This document shows positions 41,469 to 51,200 of a stretch of 57,583 bases of DNA, in pieces. Under the pieces are notes generated by a model. That model saw only the letters and a program-made list of their open reading frames with translations. It was not told the origin of the DNA and did no database searches. The stretch lies in the NCBI RefSeq assembly GCF_014207955.1, contig NZ_JACHLK010000027.1, forward strand, positions 1 to 57,583. The letters are read 5' to 3'. This DNA is from Acidovorax soli. GTDB taxonomy: Bacteria; Pseudomonadota; Gammaproteobacteria; Burkholderiales; Burkholderiaceae_C. A program made the translations under genes and the position numbers. The stretch's first letter is position 1. The number at the start of each line of letters is the position of its first letter.

Positions 41469-41912
41469 ATGAACCACCAACCCTTCCACCACCTGCACCA
41501 TGTCTGCATCGTCGTGCACGATCTGGACAAGGCCGTCGCCTACTACCAAAGCCTGGGCATGGGCCCCTGGTTCGACTACCCCAAGGGCCAGCCCTATGTG
41601 GCCTTCGAGGTGCCGAACCAGGCGGCCTCCGACAGCATGCGCTACAAGTGCCTTGACCTCGCCAACTTCCAGCTGCAGCTGTGCCAGCCGTCCTTGCTAG
41701 ACTCGCCCCAGCGCCGCTTTCTCGACACGCATGGCGAAGGCGTCTACCACCTGGGCTTCGAGGTGGCCGATTGCGACGAGGCCGAGGCCCACGCGCGGCA
41801 GGCCGGCGTGCTGCCGACCGCCCGCGGGCGCCGCGCAGACCGCTCCGGCTTCACCTACTTCGACACGCGCGCCGGTGCCGGCGTGGTGCTCGAAGTGCGC
41901 CGCACCGCCTGA
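41469..41912 (+). CDS. VOC-family (glyoxalase/methylmalonyl-CoA epimerase-like) protein
   Basis: The 147-residue product has two beta-alpha-beta-beta-beta modules. The four metal ligands look like the His-Gln-His-Glu set of the methylmalonyl-CoA epimerase group: HHVCIVVHDLDKAVAYYQSLG, FQLQLCQP, EGVYHLGFEV and GVVLEVRR. Members isomerise, cleave or dioxygenate small ligands. It lies 25 nt after the ABC ATPase and 39 nt before a GntR gene, so it probably acts on the imported compound or its product. The exact reaction is unknown. Confidence 0.82.
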   Translation: MNHQPFHHLHHVCIVVHDLDKAVAYYQSLGMGPWFDYPKGQPYVAFEVPNQAASDSMRYKCLDLANFQLQLCQPSLLDSPQRRFLDTHGEGVYHLGFEVADCDEAEAHARQAGVLPTARGRRADRSGFTYFDTRAGAGVVLEVRRTA

Positions 41913-41951
41913 ATTTAGCTTGCCAATTCCGTTCGCCACAATGGGAACCCC

Positions 41952-42602
41952 ATGACCCTCCACCACCACGGCACGGCGCCGATCACCCAGGACGTTCACC
42001 AGCAACTGCGCGACCGCATCCTGTCGCACGAGGTCAAACCCGGTGAGCGCCTGGTGGAAGACGATCTCTGCGCCCTGCTCTCCGCAGGCCGCACCCCCGT
42101 GCGCGAGGCCCTGCTGCGCCTGCAGGGCGAGGGCCTGGTGAGCCGCAGCCGCGGCTGGGTGGTGGGCACCGGAGCGCCGCTGGCGGTGCGCAGCATCTTC
42201 GAGAGCCGCATGGCGATCGAAGGCTATGCCACGCGCCTGGCGGCCGAGCGGGCCCCGGCCGAGGCGCTGCAGGAGCTGCGCCAGATCCTTGCGTCCATGG
42301 ACGCGGCCGAGGCCGTCTCGCGCAGCGAGGTGAACCGGCTCAACCAGATCTTCCACCGCCGCGTGGTCGCGCTCTCGGGCAACGCCTACTTTGTGGAACA
42401 GCACGAGCGCACGCAGTTCCAGTACTGGAGCCTGCGCCTGCCGGTGATCTTCGCCAAGGACCAGCTGGCGCACTCCGCCACCGAGCACCACGAGATCCTC
42501 GCGGCCCTGGAGCAGCGCGACGGCGACCGGGCCGAGGCGCTCACGCGCGAGCACATCGCCACCACGATGCGCATCGTGGCCGATGCGCTCGACGAACGCT
42601 GA
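41952..42602 (+). CDS. GntR-family transcriptional regulator, FCD subfamily
   Basis: The 216-residue product has a winged helix (LRDRILSHEVKPGERLVEDDLCALLSAGRTPVREALLRLQGEGLV) followed by SRGWVVG and an FCD domain (ESRMAIEGYATRLAAERAP, NRLNQIFHRRVVALSGNAYFV, TEHHEILAALEQRDGDRAEAL). It ends the cluster that starts at 38269. It is the best candidate to bind the TTCGTATACGAA-type sites at 38105-38203 upstream of the cluster, but this is based on location only. Confidence 0.9.
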   Translation: MTLHHHGTAPITQDVHQQLRDRILSHEVKPGERLVEDDLCALLSAGRTPVREALLRLQGEGLVSRSRGWVVGTGAPLAVRSIFESRMAIEGYATRLAAERAPAEALQELRQILASMDAAEAVSRSEVNRLNQIFHRRVVALSGNAYFVEQHERTQFQYWSLRLPVIFAKDQLAHSATEHHEILAALEQRDGDRAEALTREHIATTMRIVADALDER

Positions 42603-42629
42603 GCAGCGCCGCCGCGGCTTTGTCCCTCC

Positions 42630-42911
42630 ATGACCCTGCGGCGCCTGGCGGCGGGCGACAGCCACCTCTACCCCGGCGTGCGGCTTGCCAGCACTCCGGC
42701 CGATGCACCGGCGCACTGGCAGGCCGGCGACCCGGTGCTCATCGAGTTCGCCGATCTCACGACCGGCGAGGGCCGGATCGAGGCGGCGGGGGCCCAGGGC
42801 TGGCTGCTGCAGCTTTTCGCCCGCAACACGGCCAAGGGTAGCGCCATTCCGGCCCAGACCTGGTGGCTCGAGCCCCAGGGGACAGGCCTGCTGCGCGTGC
42901 GCCGGACCTGA
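42630..42911 (+). CDS. Small hypothetical protein
   Basis: The 93-residue soluble product is not recognised. The sequence (MTLRRLAAGDSHLYPGVRLASTPADAPAHWQAGDPVLIEFADLTTGEGRIEAAGAQGWLLQLFARNTAKG) suggests a small beta-barrel. It is 27 nt after the GntR gene and 25 nt before the EamA transporter, and could be part of either unit. Codon use is normal for the window. Confidence 0.55.
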   Translation: MTLRRLAAGDSHLYPGVRLASTPADAPAHWQAGDPVLIEFADLTTGEGRIEAAGAQGWLLQLFARNTAKGSAIPAQTWWLEPQGTGLLRVRRT

Positions 42912-42936
42912 TTGACCCCGCCAACGGCTGCACCCC

Positions 42937-43863
42937 ATGTCCGCCCACCACCTCCGGGGCAGCCTGCTCCTGGTCGCCGCCATGGCCGGCTTTTCGGTGT
43001 CCGACGCGCTGGTCCAGCGCGCGGGCAGCGGGCTCGATGCCGGGCAACTGGCCTGGCTGCGCTACGCCCTGCTGCTGCTCACCGCACTGCCCCTGGCGCT
43101 GCGCCAGCCCGGGCTGCTGCGCTCCCGTCGCCCGTTCCTGCAACTCGGCCGGGCGGCCGGCCTGGTCGGCTCGGCCGTGCTGTTTCTGCAAGGCATCAAG
43201 ACCCTGCCGATGGCTGAGGCCACAGCCCTGGTCTTCGCCTCACCGCTGTATGTGACCCTGCTGTCCGCCCTGCTGCTGCACGAACCCTGGCGGCCCTGGC
43301 GCCATGCGCCCGTGCTGCTGGGCTTTGCCGGGGTGCTGGTCGTGGCGCAACCAGGGGGTGCGGGCTTTGACGCGGGCATGCTGTTCCCGCTGCTGTCGTC
43401 CCTGGCCTGGGCCGGTGCCGTGCTCTGCACCCGGCTGCTCAGCGGCAGCGATCCCGCGCCCACCACGATCCTGTACTCGGCGGCCCTCGGTGTGCTGGCG
43501 CTGGCACTGCCCGCTGCGCGCATAGACCCAGGGGTCTTTGCGTTGCAATGGCCCTGGCTGCTGGCCATGGCGGGCAGCTGGTGCATCGCGCAGTGGCTGA
43601 TCGTCTGGGCCTACCGCATCGCGCCCCCATCGGCCATCGCCCCGTTCTCCTACTCCCAGCTGTTCTGGGCCGCGCTGCTGGGGTGGATGGTGTTCGGCCA
43701 GGTGCCGCAGGGGAGCACCTTGCTGGGCATCGCGCTGATCGTGCTCAGCGGCCTGTGGGCGGCGTGGATGGCGCGGCCTCGCCCCGAGTTGGAACCAGGT
43801 TCGGCACACCCCGGAAGGCGATCCGTGGAGCCATCTGCCAAATCCGGCCCCAAACACGAATAA
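42937..43863 (+). CDS. EamA-family (DMT superfamily) transporter
   Basis: The 308-residue product has ten hydrophobic helices in two EamA repeats. Typical blocks are LRGSLLLVAAMAGFSVSDALVQ, LFLQGIKTLPMAEATALVFASPLYVTLLSALLLHE, and in the second half WLIVWAYRIAPPSAIAPFSYSQLFWAALLGWMVFGQVPQGSTLLGIALIVLSG. A 30-residue hydrophilic tail follows. It probably exports a small metabolite. The substrate is unknown. Confidence 0.87.
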   Translation: MSAHHLRGSLLLVAAMAGFSVSDALVQRAGSGLDAGQLAWLRYALLLLTALPLALRQPGLLRSRRPFLQLGRAAGLVGSAVLFLQGIKTLPMAEATALVFASPLYVTLLSALLLHEPWRPWRHAPVLLGFAGVLVVAQPGGAGFDAGMLFPLLSSLAWAGAVLCTRLLSGSDPAPTTILYSAALGVLALALPAARIDPGVFALQWPWLLAMAGSWCIAQWLIVWAYRIAPPSAIAPFSYSQLFWAALLGWMVFGQVPQGSTLLGIALIVLSGLWAAWMARPRPELEPGSAHPGRRSVEPSAKSGPKHE

Positions 43864-44039
43864 GGCTTGCCTTCGCACAGAAGCCGCTCCAACATGCGAC
43901 CTCTTGATGCCTGCCGGCCAGCGCCGGACGTCGGAGCGCAGGGCTTTGCCCCGCTGTTGCAACGGATCGCAGGAGTGCCCCTTGGAGCCATCGCATGCCA
44001 ACGCTTTGTCCCTCGCCAGCCGCCGACGACCACGGCACC

Positions 44040-44327
44040 ATCGGCAGCGAACGCATCCTGCCCGAAGGCTGGATCACCGAAGCCACCTTGCCCAAGACGC
44101 TGAGCACGGGTACCGCCCTCAACTACGGCTCTCTCTGGTGGATGGCCGAGGGTGCATCGCGCGCCGATGGGGCCTTCATGGCCATCGGGATCAATGGCCA
44201 ATACCTTCACGTCAACCGCAAGGAAGAGGTGGTCATCGTGGTGCTGGGCGCGCAGCCGCAGCCCAGCGGCGGCAACACCGTGAGCCACACCGCCTTCTTC
44301 GATGCGGTGGTGGCGGCCCTGAAGTGA
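44040..44327 (+). pseudogene. C-terminal fragment of a beta-lactamase-like serine hydrolase
   Basis: About 95 residues (SERILPEGWITEATLPKTLSTGTALNYGSLWWMAEG ... GINGQYLHVNRKEEVVIVVLGAQPQ) correspond to the last part of the serine hydrolase encoded next door, where ERILPEGFVNFVST and MLGAGGQYTIIVPSHDLVVVRMG are found. The SxxK and YxN catalytic parts are absent. The 170 bp upstream hold no recognisable remainder. It is most likely the remnant of a second copy or relative. Translation from an ATG at 43995 is possible, but the product would lack an active site. Confidence 0.75.
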
Positions 44328-44418
44328 ACCGAAAGATCCCACGCCCTGGCGGGCGACCGCCGGCCATGCATCTGCAACCCACCGGCCCAGGGCCGGACGA
44401 CACGAGGACCGATTCCCC

Positions 44419-45972
44419 ATGATGAAGCGCCTGCCCCCATTTTCATTGCCGGCAAGGACGGTGGCCCTGGTGCTGGCGGCGGGGGCGCTGGCCGCCTGCG
44501 GCGGCGGTGGCAGCAACGACCCGGGCGCGGGCAACCCCGATGGCAGCGGCGCACCATTGCCTGCGCGCGAGGCCTTGATCGCCCGCGCCAAGGGGCTGGA
44601 ACTCAACACACCCTACGTGCCACCCCCGGGCGACGTGCTGGAACACCAAACCGCCGGCTATGCCAAGACCCTGTGTTCCGCAGTCTTCATCACCGGGCTG
44701 GACCCGGAGGTGGCGGCCGAAAGCGTGGGCTACTTCACCGGCCCGTACGCGCAGCGCACACGCGTGGGCAAGCCGGTGGTGGACCGCGAGCGCAGAGAGG
44801 TGCGCATCGCCATTCCGGGCGGCCCGACGCTGGTCGCGCGCCAGCACGGATCGCAGGGCTGCACCACCTTGCCGCCAGGGCAGGACAGCGTGTTCTTCAC
44901 TCCCAAGGCCGTACGCAGCACGCTGCCAGACGCCGGCACCCTGCCCTGGCCCATGGGCGATGTGCTGCCCATCGAGGTGCCCACCGGCTACGACACGGGG
45001 CGCGTGGCCCAGGCGGTGGATGCCCCCTTCTCGCTGCTGGACGCCTACACCACCGCCTTTGTGGTCACCTACAAGGGCAAGATCATCGGCGAGCGCTACA
45101 TGCGCGGCATCACACGGACCACGCCACTCGAATCCTGGTCCATGGGCAAGAGCGTGGTCGCCACGCTGATGGGCGTGCTGGTGCGCCAGGGCGAGTACAA
45201 GCTCGATCAGCCCGCCCCCATCCCTGAATGGCAGAGCGCAGGCGACCCGCGCCAGCAGATCCGCATTGCCGACATCCTGCACATGTCCAGCGGCCTGCGC
45301 ATCAAGGCGCCAGATGATCCGGACTTCGACCCTACCGGCACCTACCCCGACCACACCTACCTTTACACAGGGCGTGTCAACTCGTTCAACTATGCGGCCA
45401 CGCGGCCGCAGCAGTGGCCGCCCAACACCGTGGGCCGCTACCGCAACACCGACCCGGTACTGGCCAGCTACCTGGTGCGCCTGGCGGTGGAAAAGCGCGG
45501 CGAGGACTACCTGGCCTTCCCGCAGCGCCACCTGTTCGACAAGATCGGCATCCGCTCCATGGTGATGGAGACCGACCCCTACGGCAACTTCCTCACCCAG
45601 GGCTACGAGTACATGGCCGCGCGCGACTGGGCGCGGCTGGGCAACCTGTACCTGCAAGACGGTGTGTGGAACGGCGAACGCATCCTGCCCGAAGGCTTCG
45701 TCAATTTCGTGAGCACGGTGGCGCCGGCCTGGGCTGCCGACAAGCGCCCCATCTACGGGGGCTTCTTCTGGCTCAACGGTACCGGCGCTTTCCCGGCCCT
45801 GCCCACTTCGGCGTACTACATGCTCGGCGCGGGTGGGCAGTACACGATCATCGTGCCCTCGCACGACCTGGTGGTCGTGCGCATGGGCTTCGACAAGGGC
45901 GAGCGCTTTGCCGGCGCGGGCCTGCAGCGGGCGCTCACGCTGCTCATGGAGGGCTTGCCGCGCACGCGGTAG
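44419..45972 (+). CDS. Beta-lactamase-fold serine hydrolase, lipoprotein
   Basis: The 517-residue product has a lipoprotein signal with lipobox ALAAC (Cys27), followed by a Gly/Asn/Ser linker. The catalytic domain of the class C beta-lactamase/DD-peptidase fold starts near residue 190. S241-M-G-K244 in LESWSMGKSVVATLMG is the SxxK nucleophile motif, YRNTDPVLASYL the YxN motif, and GAGGQYTIIV stands at the third motif position. Members hydrolyse esters or amides, and few are true lactamases. It should be membrane-anchored in the periplasm. A 160-residue N-terminal region before the catalytic domain is unassigned. A truncated relative lies immediately upstream. Confidence 0.85.
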   Translation: MMKRLPPFSLPARTVALVLAAGALAACGGGGSNDPGAGNPDGSGAPLPAREALIARAKGLELNTPYVPPPGDVLEHQTAGYAKTLCSAVFITGLDPEVAAESVGYFTGPYAQRTRVGKPVVDRERREVRIAIPGGPTLVARQHGSQGCTTLPPGQDSVFFTPKAVRSTLPDAGTLPWPMGDVLPIEVPTGYDTGRVAQAVDAPFSLLDAYTTAFVVTYKGKIIGERYMRGITRTTPLESWSMGKSVVATLMGVLVRQGEYKLDQPAPIPEWQSAGDPRQQIRIADILHMSSGLRIKAPDDPDFDPTGTYPDHTYLYTGRVNSFNYAATRPQQWPPNTVGRYRNTDPVLASYLVRLAVEKRGEDYLAFPQRHLFDKIGIRSMVMETDPYGNFLTQGYEYMAARDWARLGNLYLQDGVWNGERILPEGFVNFVSTVAPAWAADKRPIYGGFFWLNGTGAFPALPTSAYYMLGAGGQYTIIVPSHDLVVVRMGFDKGERFAGAGLQRALTLLMEGLPRTR

Positions 45973-46006
45973 GCTCGGGTCTCGGCAAGCCCCCAAAGCA
46001 TCCACA

Positions 46007-46450
46007 ATGAACCAGCAAGACTATGCCCAGGCCGTGCATGCGGTACTCGACCGCCATACGGACCAGGCCGCAGCCCAGTTACGCCGCGCGCTCGATGCCT
46101 TGCCGGACAGGGTCCGCGGGGTGACGCTCGACATCTTCGTGGACCAGGGCGGCGAGGGATTCCTCACGGTGCGCGTGGGCCTCGAGGGGCCGGATCTCTA
46201 CGTGCTCAACAAGGCCATCGCGGCCCACGCCTGCCTGTTCGACACGACCATGCACGACGATGGGCTGCACCCAGGCCTGCCCTTGATGGGCGGCGACGCC
46301 GAATTCCCCGTCGGCCATGTGCTGACCGATACCGCGGCCCGCTGGCTCCAGGTGGTCTGGCAAGCCACGGGGCACCCCGCCAGGGGATTGCCCGTGCGCA
46401 TCGACTCGCCAGAGGGGCATGGACGGAAGCTGCCAGTGGTGCTGCAATAG
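46007..46450 (+). CDS. Hypothetical protein, possibly DUF6389
   Basis: The 147-residue soluble product is not firmly recognised. Its start (MNQQDYAQAVHAVLDRHTDQAAAQLRRALDALPDRVRGVTLDIFVDQGGEGFLTVRVGLEGPDLYVLNKAI) is helical then strand-rich and reminiscent of DUF6389 proteins, but this is from memory only. No signal peptide or catalytic motif is seen. The ATG at 46007 is 35 nt after the serine hydrolase stop, so the two may be co-transcribed. Confidence 0.6.
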   Translation: MNQQDYAQAVHAVLDRHTDQAAAQLRRALDALPDRVRGVTLDIFVDQGGEGFLTVRVGLEGPDLYVLNKAIAAHACLFDTTMHDDGLHPGLPLMGGDAEFPVGHVLTDTAARWLQVVWQATGHPARGLPVRIDSPEGHGRKLPVVLQ

Positions 46451-46589
46451 CGTCGCGCTGGCTGTGCCAAGCCCGGTGCACTGACCAGATGCATGCCCTG
46501 CGAACCGACCGCCCGCCGGATTCACAGAAACGATGCATCACTGCACAGTGAGAAAGTGCCCCACCCGCAACCTCGAAGCCTGCCAGCTT

Positions 46590-46994
46590 TCAGGCGGCAG
46601 CAGGTGTACCAGGGCTGGCTTTGCTGCGCTTGAGCAGGGCAATCAACAGGTGCATCCCCACCCCCAGGGCCAACAGCACCAGCGCCCCCACGCCCCACAC
46701 GGCCCAGGCCAGCAGCGAGATGGCGCCCGAGAGCGCGGGCACGGCTTCCAACGCCGACTGGATGACCGGGCCGACAGAAGCGAGCACCGACCCGAACTCC
46801 TGCACCAACGCAGGTGGCAACCAGATGGACAACCAGTCGGGCAGCACGACCTTGTCGACCACGGCGGGGCCGCTGCCAGCCAGGGCACCCGCGCCCGATA
46901 CCGCCCACAGCGTCAGCGCATGGGCGCTCCAGCAGGCCAGGGACCACAGGGCCAGCAAGGCCAGTACGAGGAACCAGCTGATGGCATACAACAT
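46590..46994 (-). CDS. Small membrane protein
   Basis: The 134-residue product is not recognised. Helices are predicted at about residues 3-40 (two hydrophobic stretches, LYAISWFLVLALLALWSLACWSAHALTLW) and 93-120 (AISLLAWAVWGVGALVLLALGVGMHLLIALL). An amphipathic middle contains PDWLSIWLPPALVQEFGSVLASVGPVIQSALEAVPAL. AAAGGA lies upstream of the ATG. It converges with the gene at 46007. Confidence 0.65.
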   Translation of the reverse strand: MLYAISWFLVLALLALWSLACWSAHALTLWAVSGAGALAGSGPAVVDKVVLPDWLSIWLPPALVQEFGSVLASVGPVIQSALEAVPALSGAISLLAWAVWGVGALVLLALGVGMHLLIALLKRSKASPGTPAAA

Positions 46995-47156
46995 GGGGAG
47001 ATCGTCCTTTCAAGATGGCAAGCAAGCCCTGGAGTATGGGCAAGCCGACGAGAAAGAGACAGCAGTCCCGGGCGAAGCATGATTCCGGTTTTTACGAACC
47101 TATTTCACCCGCAACAACAGCAAAGAGCGAAGTTTTGATCCATCACCCGGGAGACC
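46995..47156. other. Gene-free gap between two minus-strand genes
   Basis: This 162-bp gap is somewhat AT-richer around 47090-47140 (cgaacctatttcacccgcaacaacag). A promoter for the membrane protein at 46994 is likely here but no box is convincing, and no terminator hairpin was found for the gene ending at 47157. Confidence 0.35.
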
Positions 47157-48095
47157 TCACAGCGGCCGCGTCAGGTACACCGCCTCCCGCCCCACGATGG
47201 GTTCGCGCGTGGGCATCATCACGGTGCAGTCGTCGCACAGCGCGCGGATCTCCGCGGTGCCGTCGGTGGCGATGAGCTCGCCCTTGGCAAAGGTCTCGAA
47301 GCCTTCGAGCGGGCGGGTGAAGGCGAAGTCGGGCGTGAGCACCATGCAGGTCTCGAGCAGTTCGAAGCGGCGCTGCGGGCCGGGGGCTGCGCGGTCGGCA
47401 CGCGGCGCGATCAGGCCGAAGTGGGCGATGAAGTCTTGCGCCACCTGCGTTGCGAGGTCGGCCGCCGATTGCAAAAAGTGCTGGCCGCATTCGACCACCA
47501 TGGCCACGCCGGCATCGCCCAGGGCCTGGCCATGGCGGCCATGCTGGATCAGCGGGGTGCCCGAACCCAGGCCGTTGGGCATGACCATGTGCACGGGCGG
47601 CAGGCCGATGGCCATGGCGGCTGCGGCGTTGCGCGCGTACGCAGGGTAGACCCAGAAGGGCTGCACGTCCTGGCTGGTCGAGTGGATGTCCAGGATGTGG
47701 TCGGCCGCGGCCACCACGGGGCGCAGCTCGCGCGCGCGGCGCAGCTCGGGGCTGTCATCGCTGCCGTCGAGTTCGGCGGCGGACCACACGCGGTTGAGGT
47801 TGTGCACCAGTTGGCGGCTCTCGAACGGGCGGGCCTCGTCGAAGGACTCGTAGGCCGCCACGTTGGCAAAGCTGATGGTCAGCGTGCCGATGAGCGGGCG
47901 CACGCCGCTGTCGAGCAGGTGCGTGGCGGCGACCATGCCGCAGATCTCGTTGCCGTGGGTGAGCGCATTGACCAGCACATGGGGGCCGGGCTTGCCCGAT
48001 TCGAAGCGGTGCACATAGTCGATGCCGACATTGCCTTGGCGGTAGGCGGACAGGTCACGGGGCAGCACTTCAAACGCGGGCGGGTTCTGGCTCAT
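47157..48095 (-). CDS. Succinylglutamate desuccinylase/aspartoacylase-family zinc enzyme
   Basis: The 312-residue product is of the AstE/AspA carboxypeptidase-like family, which cleaves N-acyl amino acids. The zinc motif HGNEICG (HxxE) is in NALTHGNEICGMVAATHLL, the substrate-binding Asn/Arg region in LVHNLNRVWSA, and the DxH motif in HILDIHSTSQDVQPFW supplies the third ligand. The C-terminal 100 residues form a beta-rich domain. The first ATG (48095) is used; a TTG five codons earlier is possible. It is divergent from the giant orphan gene at 48230, with a CAATTAATTG palindrome (48108-48117) between them. Confidence 0.83.
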   Translation of the reverse strand: MSQNPPAFEVLPRDLSAYRQGNVGIDYVHRFESGKPGPHVLVNALTHGNEICGMVAATHLLDSGVRPLIGTLTISFANVAAYESFDEARPFESRQLVHNLNRVWSAAELDGSDDSPELRRARELRPVVAAADHILDIHSTSQDVQPFWVYPAYARNAAAAMAIGLPPVHMVMPNGLGSGTPLIQHGRHGQALGDAGVAMVVECGQHFLQSAADLATQVAQDFIAHFGLIAPRADRAAPGPQRRFELLETCMVLTPDFAFTRPLEGFETFAKGELIATDGTAEIRALCDDCTVMMPTREPIVGREAVYLTRPL

Positions 48096-48229
48096 GGCGG
48101 GAGGGTTCAATTAATTGATAAGACAACACATCATTGTCGGCCCAAAGTGCAAGCTTTGCACGCTGCGGATGGCCGGCCCGGTGCGGTGTACGATGCCCGC
48201 CGACTGTTGCCCCTTGCCCTGAAAGCACC

Positions 48230-51200
48230 ATGCCCAGCCTGCGTTTCGTCCCCCTGGCCGAAGTGGCCCACCTGCTGCCTGCCGACAGCCCCCTGGCCGA
48301 GCGCCTGCGCACGGCGCCCGAGGACTTCGAGGACGAAACCGCAGCCTGGATCACCGGTGATGTGCAGTGGCCCGAGCTGCCCCTGGACACGCCGCTCGTG
48401 GCCGATGGCGGCCTGCGGCAGTTGGCCCAGGCCCAGCCCGCCACCGTGGCCCTGCCCCGACGCGCGCCCTACCTGGTGCTGGTGGAAGGCGGCTTGGCCA
48501 TCGGCGGCGCGCTCACGGCCAGCGACATCTACGGCACCACGCACCTGATCGTGCGGGGTGACCTGCAGGTGCAGCATGCCGTGCTCGGCGGGCAGTGGCT
48601 GTATGTGCAGGGGGCCTGCGTGGTGGCCGGCCTGCTCTGGGGCCATGGGCGCCATGGCGGGCTGCAGGTGGACGGCGGCCTCACGGCGCGGGTGGCGCTG
48701 TTCACCGACGCATACCCGGTGCAGGTGGCCGGTGGCGAGCAGGTGGAGTTCCTGCTCGACGAGGTGCGCGGCGGGCCCAGCCTTGCGGAGTTTTCGAGCG
48801 AGATCGCGGGCCTGGTGTTCCTGCCCGAGTACTTCGATGGCATCGACGATGGCACGGACGGCATCGGCGACCTGCTCGACCGCGACCGGGTGGTGGCCGC
48901 CGTGCGCGCCGGCGACAGCCCCGTGCGCGCCAGCAGCGACATCCATGCCGACCTGCCCCTGGCCAGCGACCTGTTTGCCGACGAAGCCATCAGCGTGGCC
49001 AACATCCTCGCGGTGGTGAATTCGCCCATCGTCACGCACAAGGAGAAAAAGGCGCCCGGCTGGTTCGGACAGACCGACTTCTCGCTGTGCCGCCGGCATG
49101 TGGACGCCGATGGCGACCAGCGCGATGACAATGTGTTCATCACCGTCTGGAAGACCTGGGACTTCTACCTCTCGGTGGAGCACGAGCCCACGCGCAAGGG
49201 CCTGCTGGCGCGCCTTTCGGCGGCGGTGCTGCGCAAGCCCATTCCCTTCACCGAGGTCACCACGCTACTCTACCGCGGCTACACCGAGGGCACGGCCGAT
49301 GGCTGGAAGGTGCTGGATGCCGAGGCCCCGGCCGAGGCGCGCGAGGCCGGCACGAAGGCCTGGCGCGGCGTGCTCGACTATGTGCGCCGCGCGGTGGGCC
49401 AGTCGCGCGCCGGCTACCCGCTGCACCACCGCCTGCAGGCAGAACTCACGCCGCGGCGCATCGAGCAGTTCACGGACATCCCCTACTTCACCGAGGAATT
49501 CAACGACTGGTGGGACAGCGACAAGAACGGCGACTGGCATGGCGACGTATGGGTGGGCGCACGCCAGCCCTGCCTGCACGAGGGTGAGCCCTATGGCCGC
49601 GCACTCAAGCTCAGCTGGGAGAACGGCGAGGCGCGGCCGGGCGACGATTCGGACGACGCCTATGCCGCCTACCAGCTCGACATCGACGAGGCGCGCAGCG
49701 GCCCGCCGCGGGTGGAATTCCAATACACCCAGCGCCAGAGCGAGGCCAAGGCCACGCTGCCGCGTGGCGCGGTGGACCACATCGCGCGCCTGCTGCGCCT
49801 GTACGCGCAGGTGGAGGCGGCGATCCAGGGCCAGCATGAGAAGCAGCAGGCCGAGCGTGCCGAGGCCCGGCGCATCGAGGCCGCCGTGCGCCTGCTGGCC
49901 ACGCCCCCGCTGGCGCCCGACCTGCCCGATGCCGCCGTGTTCCCGGTCGAGCTGATGCTGCTGTCAGAGCAATGGCAGAACGGCGGCGAAGGCTATGTGG
50001 CCGCCATCCGCGCCCACCAGTACGCCATGGCGGAGCACGCCCCTCAGGCCGACGGTGAGAGCGACGGCGAAGAGGGTGAAGACCCGTCCACGGACGACCT
50101 GCCGGAAGATCCGCGCAAGGCCAGCGCCCCCACCGTGCTGCAGCTGGCGCGCGTGGTGAACCGCCATGCCGACGAGGCGCTGGCCGAGCGTTTTCGCCAG
50201 CGCTTTGCCTTTGCCCCGGATGCCTTTGTGCGCACGGCCGCCAAGGCCGGGCAGTTCATCGGCCCGGCCTTCCTGCTGGCGGACGGGCGCATGCTGGCAC
50301 GCATCGGCCCCACCTACAGCGACACCGTGCACTGGGTGCAGATCGAGGGCACGGCCCTGACCCCGCTGCCCGCGCTGCAGGGCCTGGGGCGCTCGGCCGA
50401 CGGGCAATGCTTTGCCCAGAGCGATGGCACGCACATCACCACGCACCGGGGCTTTGGCGGCCCGCAGATCGCGCAGTGGCCGCTGCCGCACGGCAACGAG
50501 GGCATTCCCGAATCCATGGGCCTGGTGGGCGGCGCGCTGGGCCGGCGCTGCGACGAGATCATCCCCTTCAACGACGGCCAGCGCGTGCTGCTGCGCAACC
50601 CCACGGGCATCTACCTGCTGGGCGCCAGCCAAGGCGCGCAGCGGCTGCACCCGCAGGAGTTCGACGAGGGCGAGGACGGCGAGGACGACGGCGGCCCCTA
50701 CACCTGGCCCAAGAACCATGAGGATGCGGCCGAAGGCGAGCCCGCAGGCCAGCTGCTGTCCATGGACATGCTGCACATGGCCCTGTCGCCCGACGAGCGC
50801 TTCATCGCCGTGGGCGACCAGGACAGCACGCACATCCTGCTCGATGCAGCGGGCCACCCGGTGCGCACGCTCGCAACGCAGTCCTCCTACCCGCACCACG
50901 CGCGCTTCTCGCACGACGGCGCGCGGCTGTGGTTCAACTCCTGCCACCTGTACAACGGCATCACCATCGCCACAGCGGTGGATGCGGCCGACGATGCCGA
51001 AGGCACGGTGGTCGATGCGCAGTGGCGTGTCTATGCCTCGGCCACGCTGCCCGGCCAGGTGGTCATGGGCGATGCCGATGGCTACCTCCACGCCCTGGAC
51101 GACGAAGGCCGCACGCTGTGGCGCCACCATGTGGGCAGCAGCATCAGCGCGATCGAGGCCTCGCCCGACGGCAGCACGCTGCTGGTGGGCAGCTATGGCG

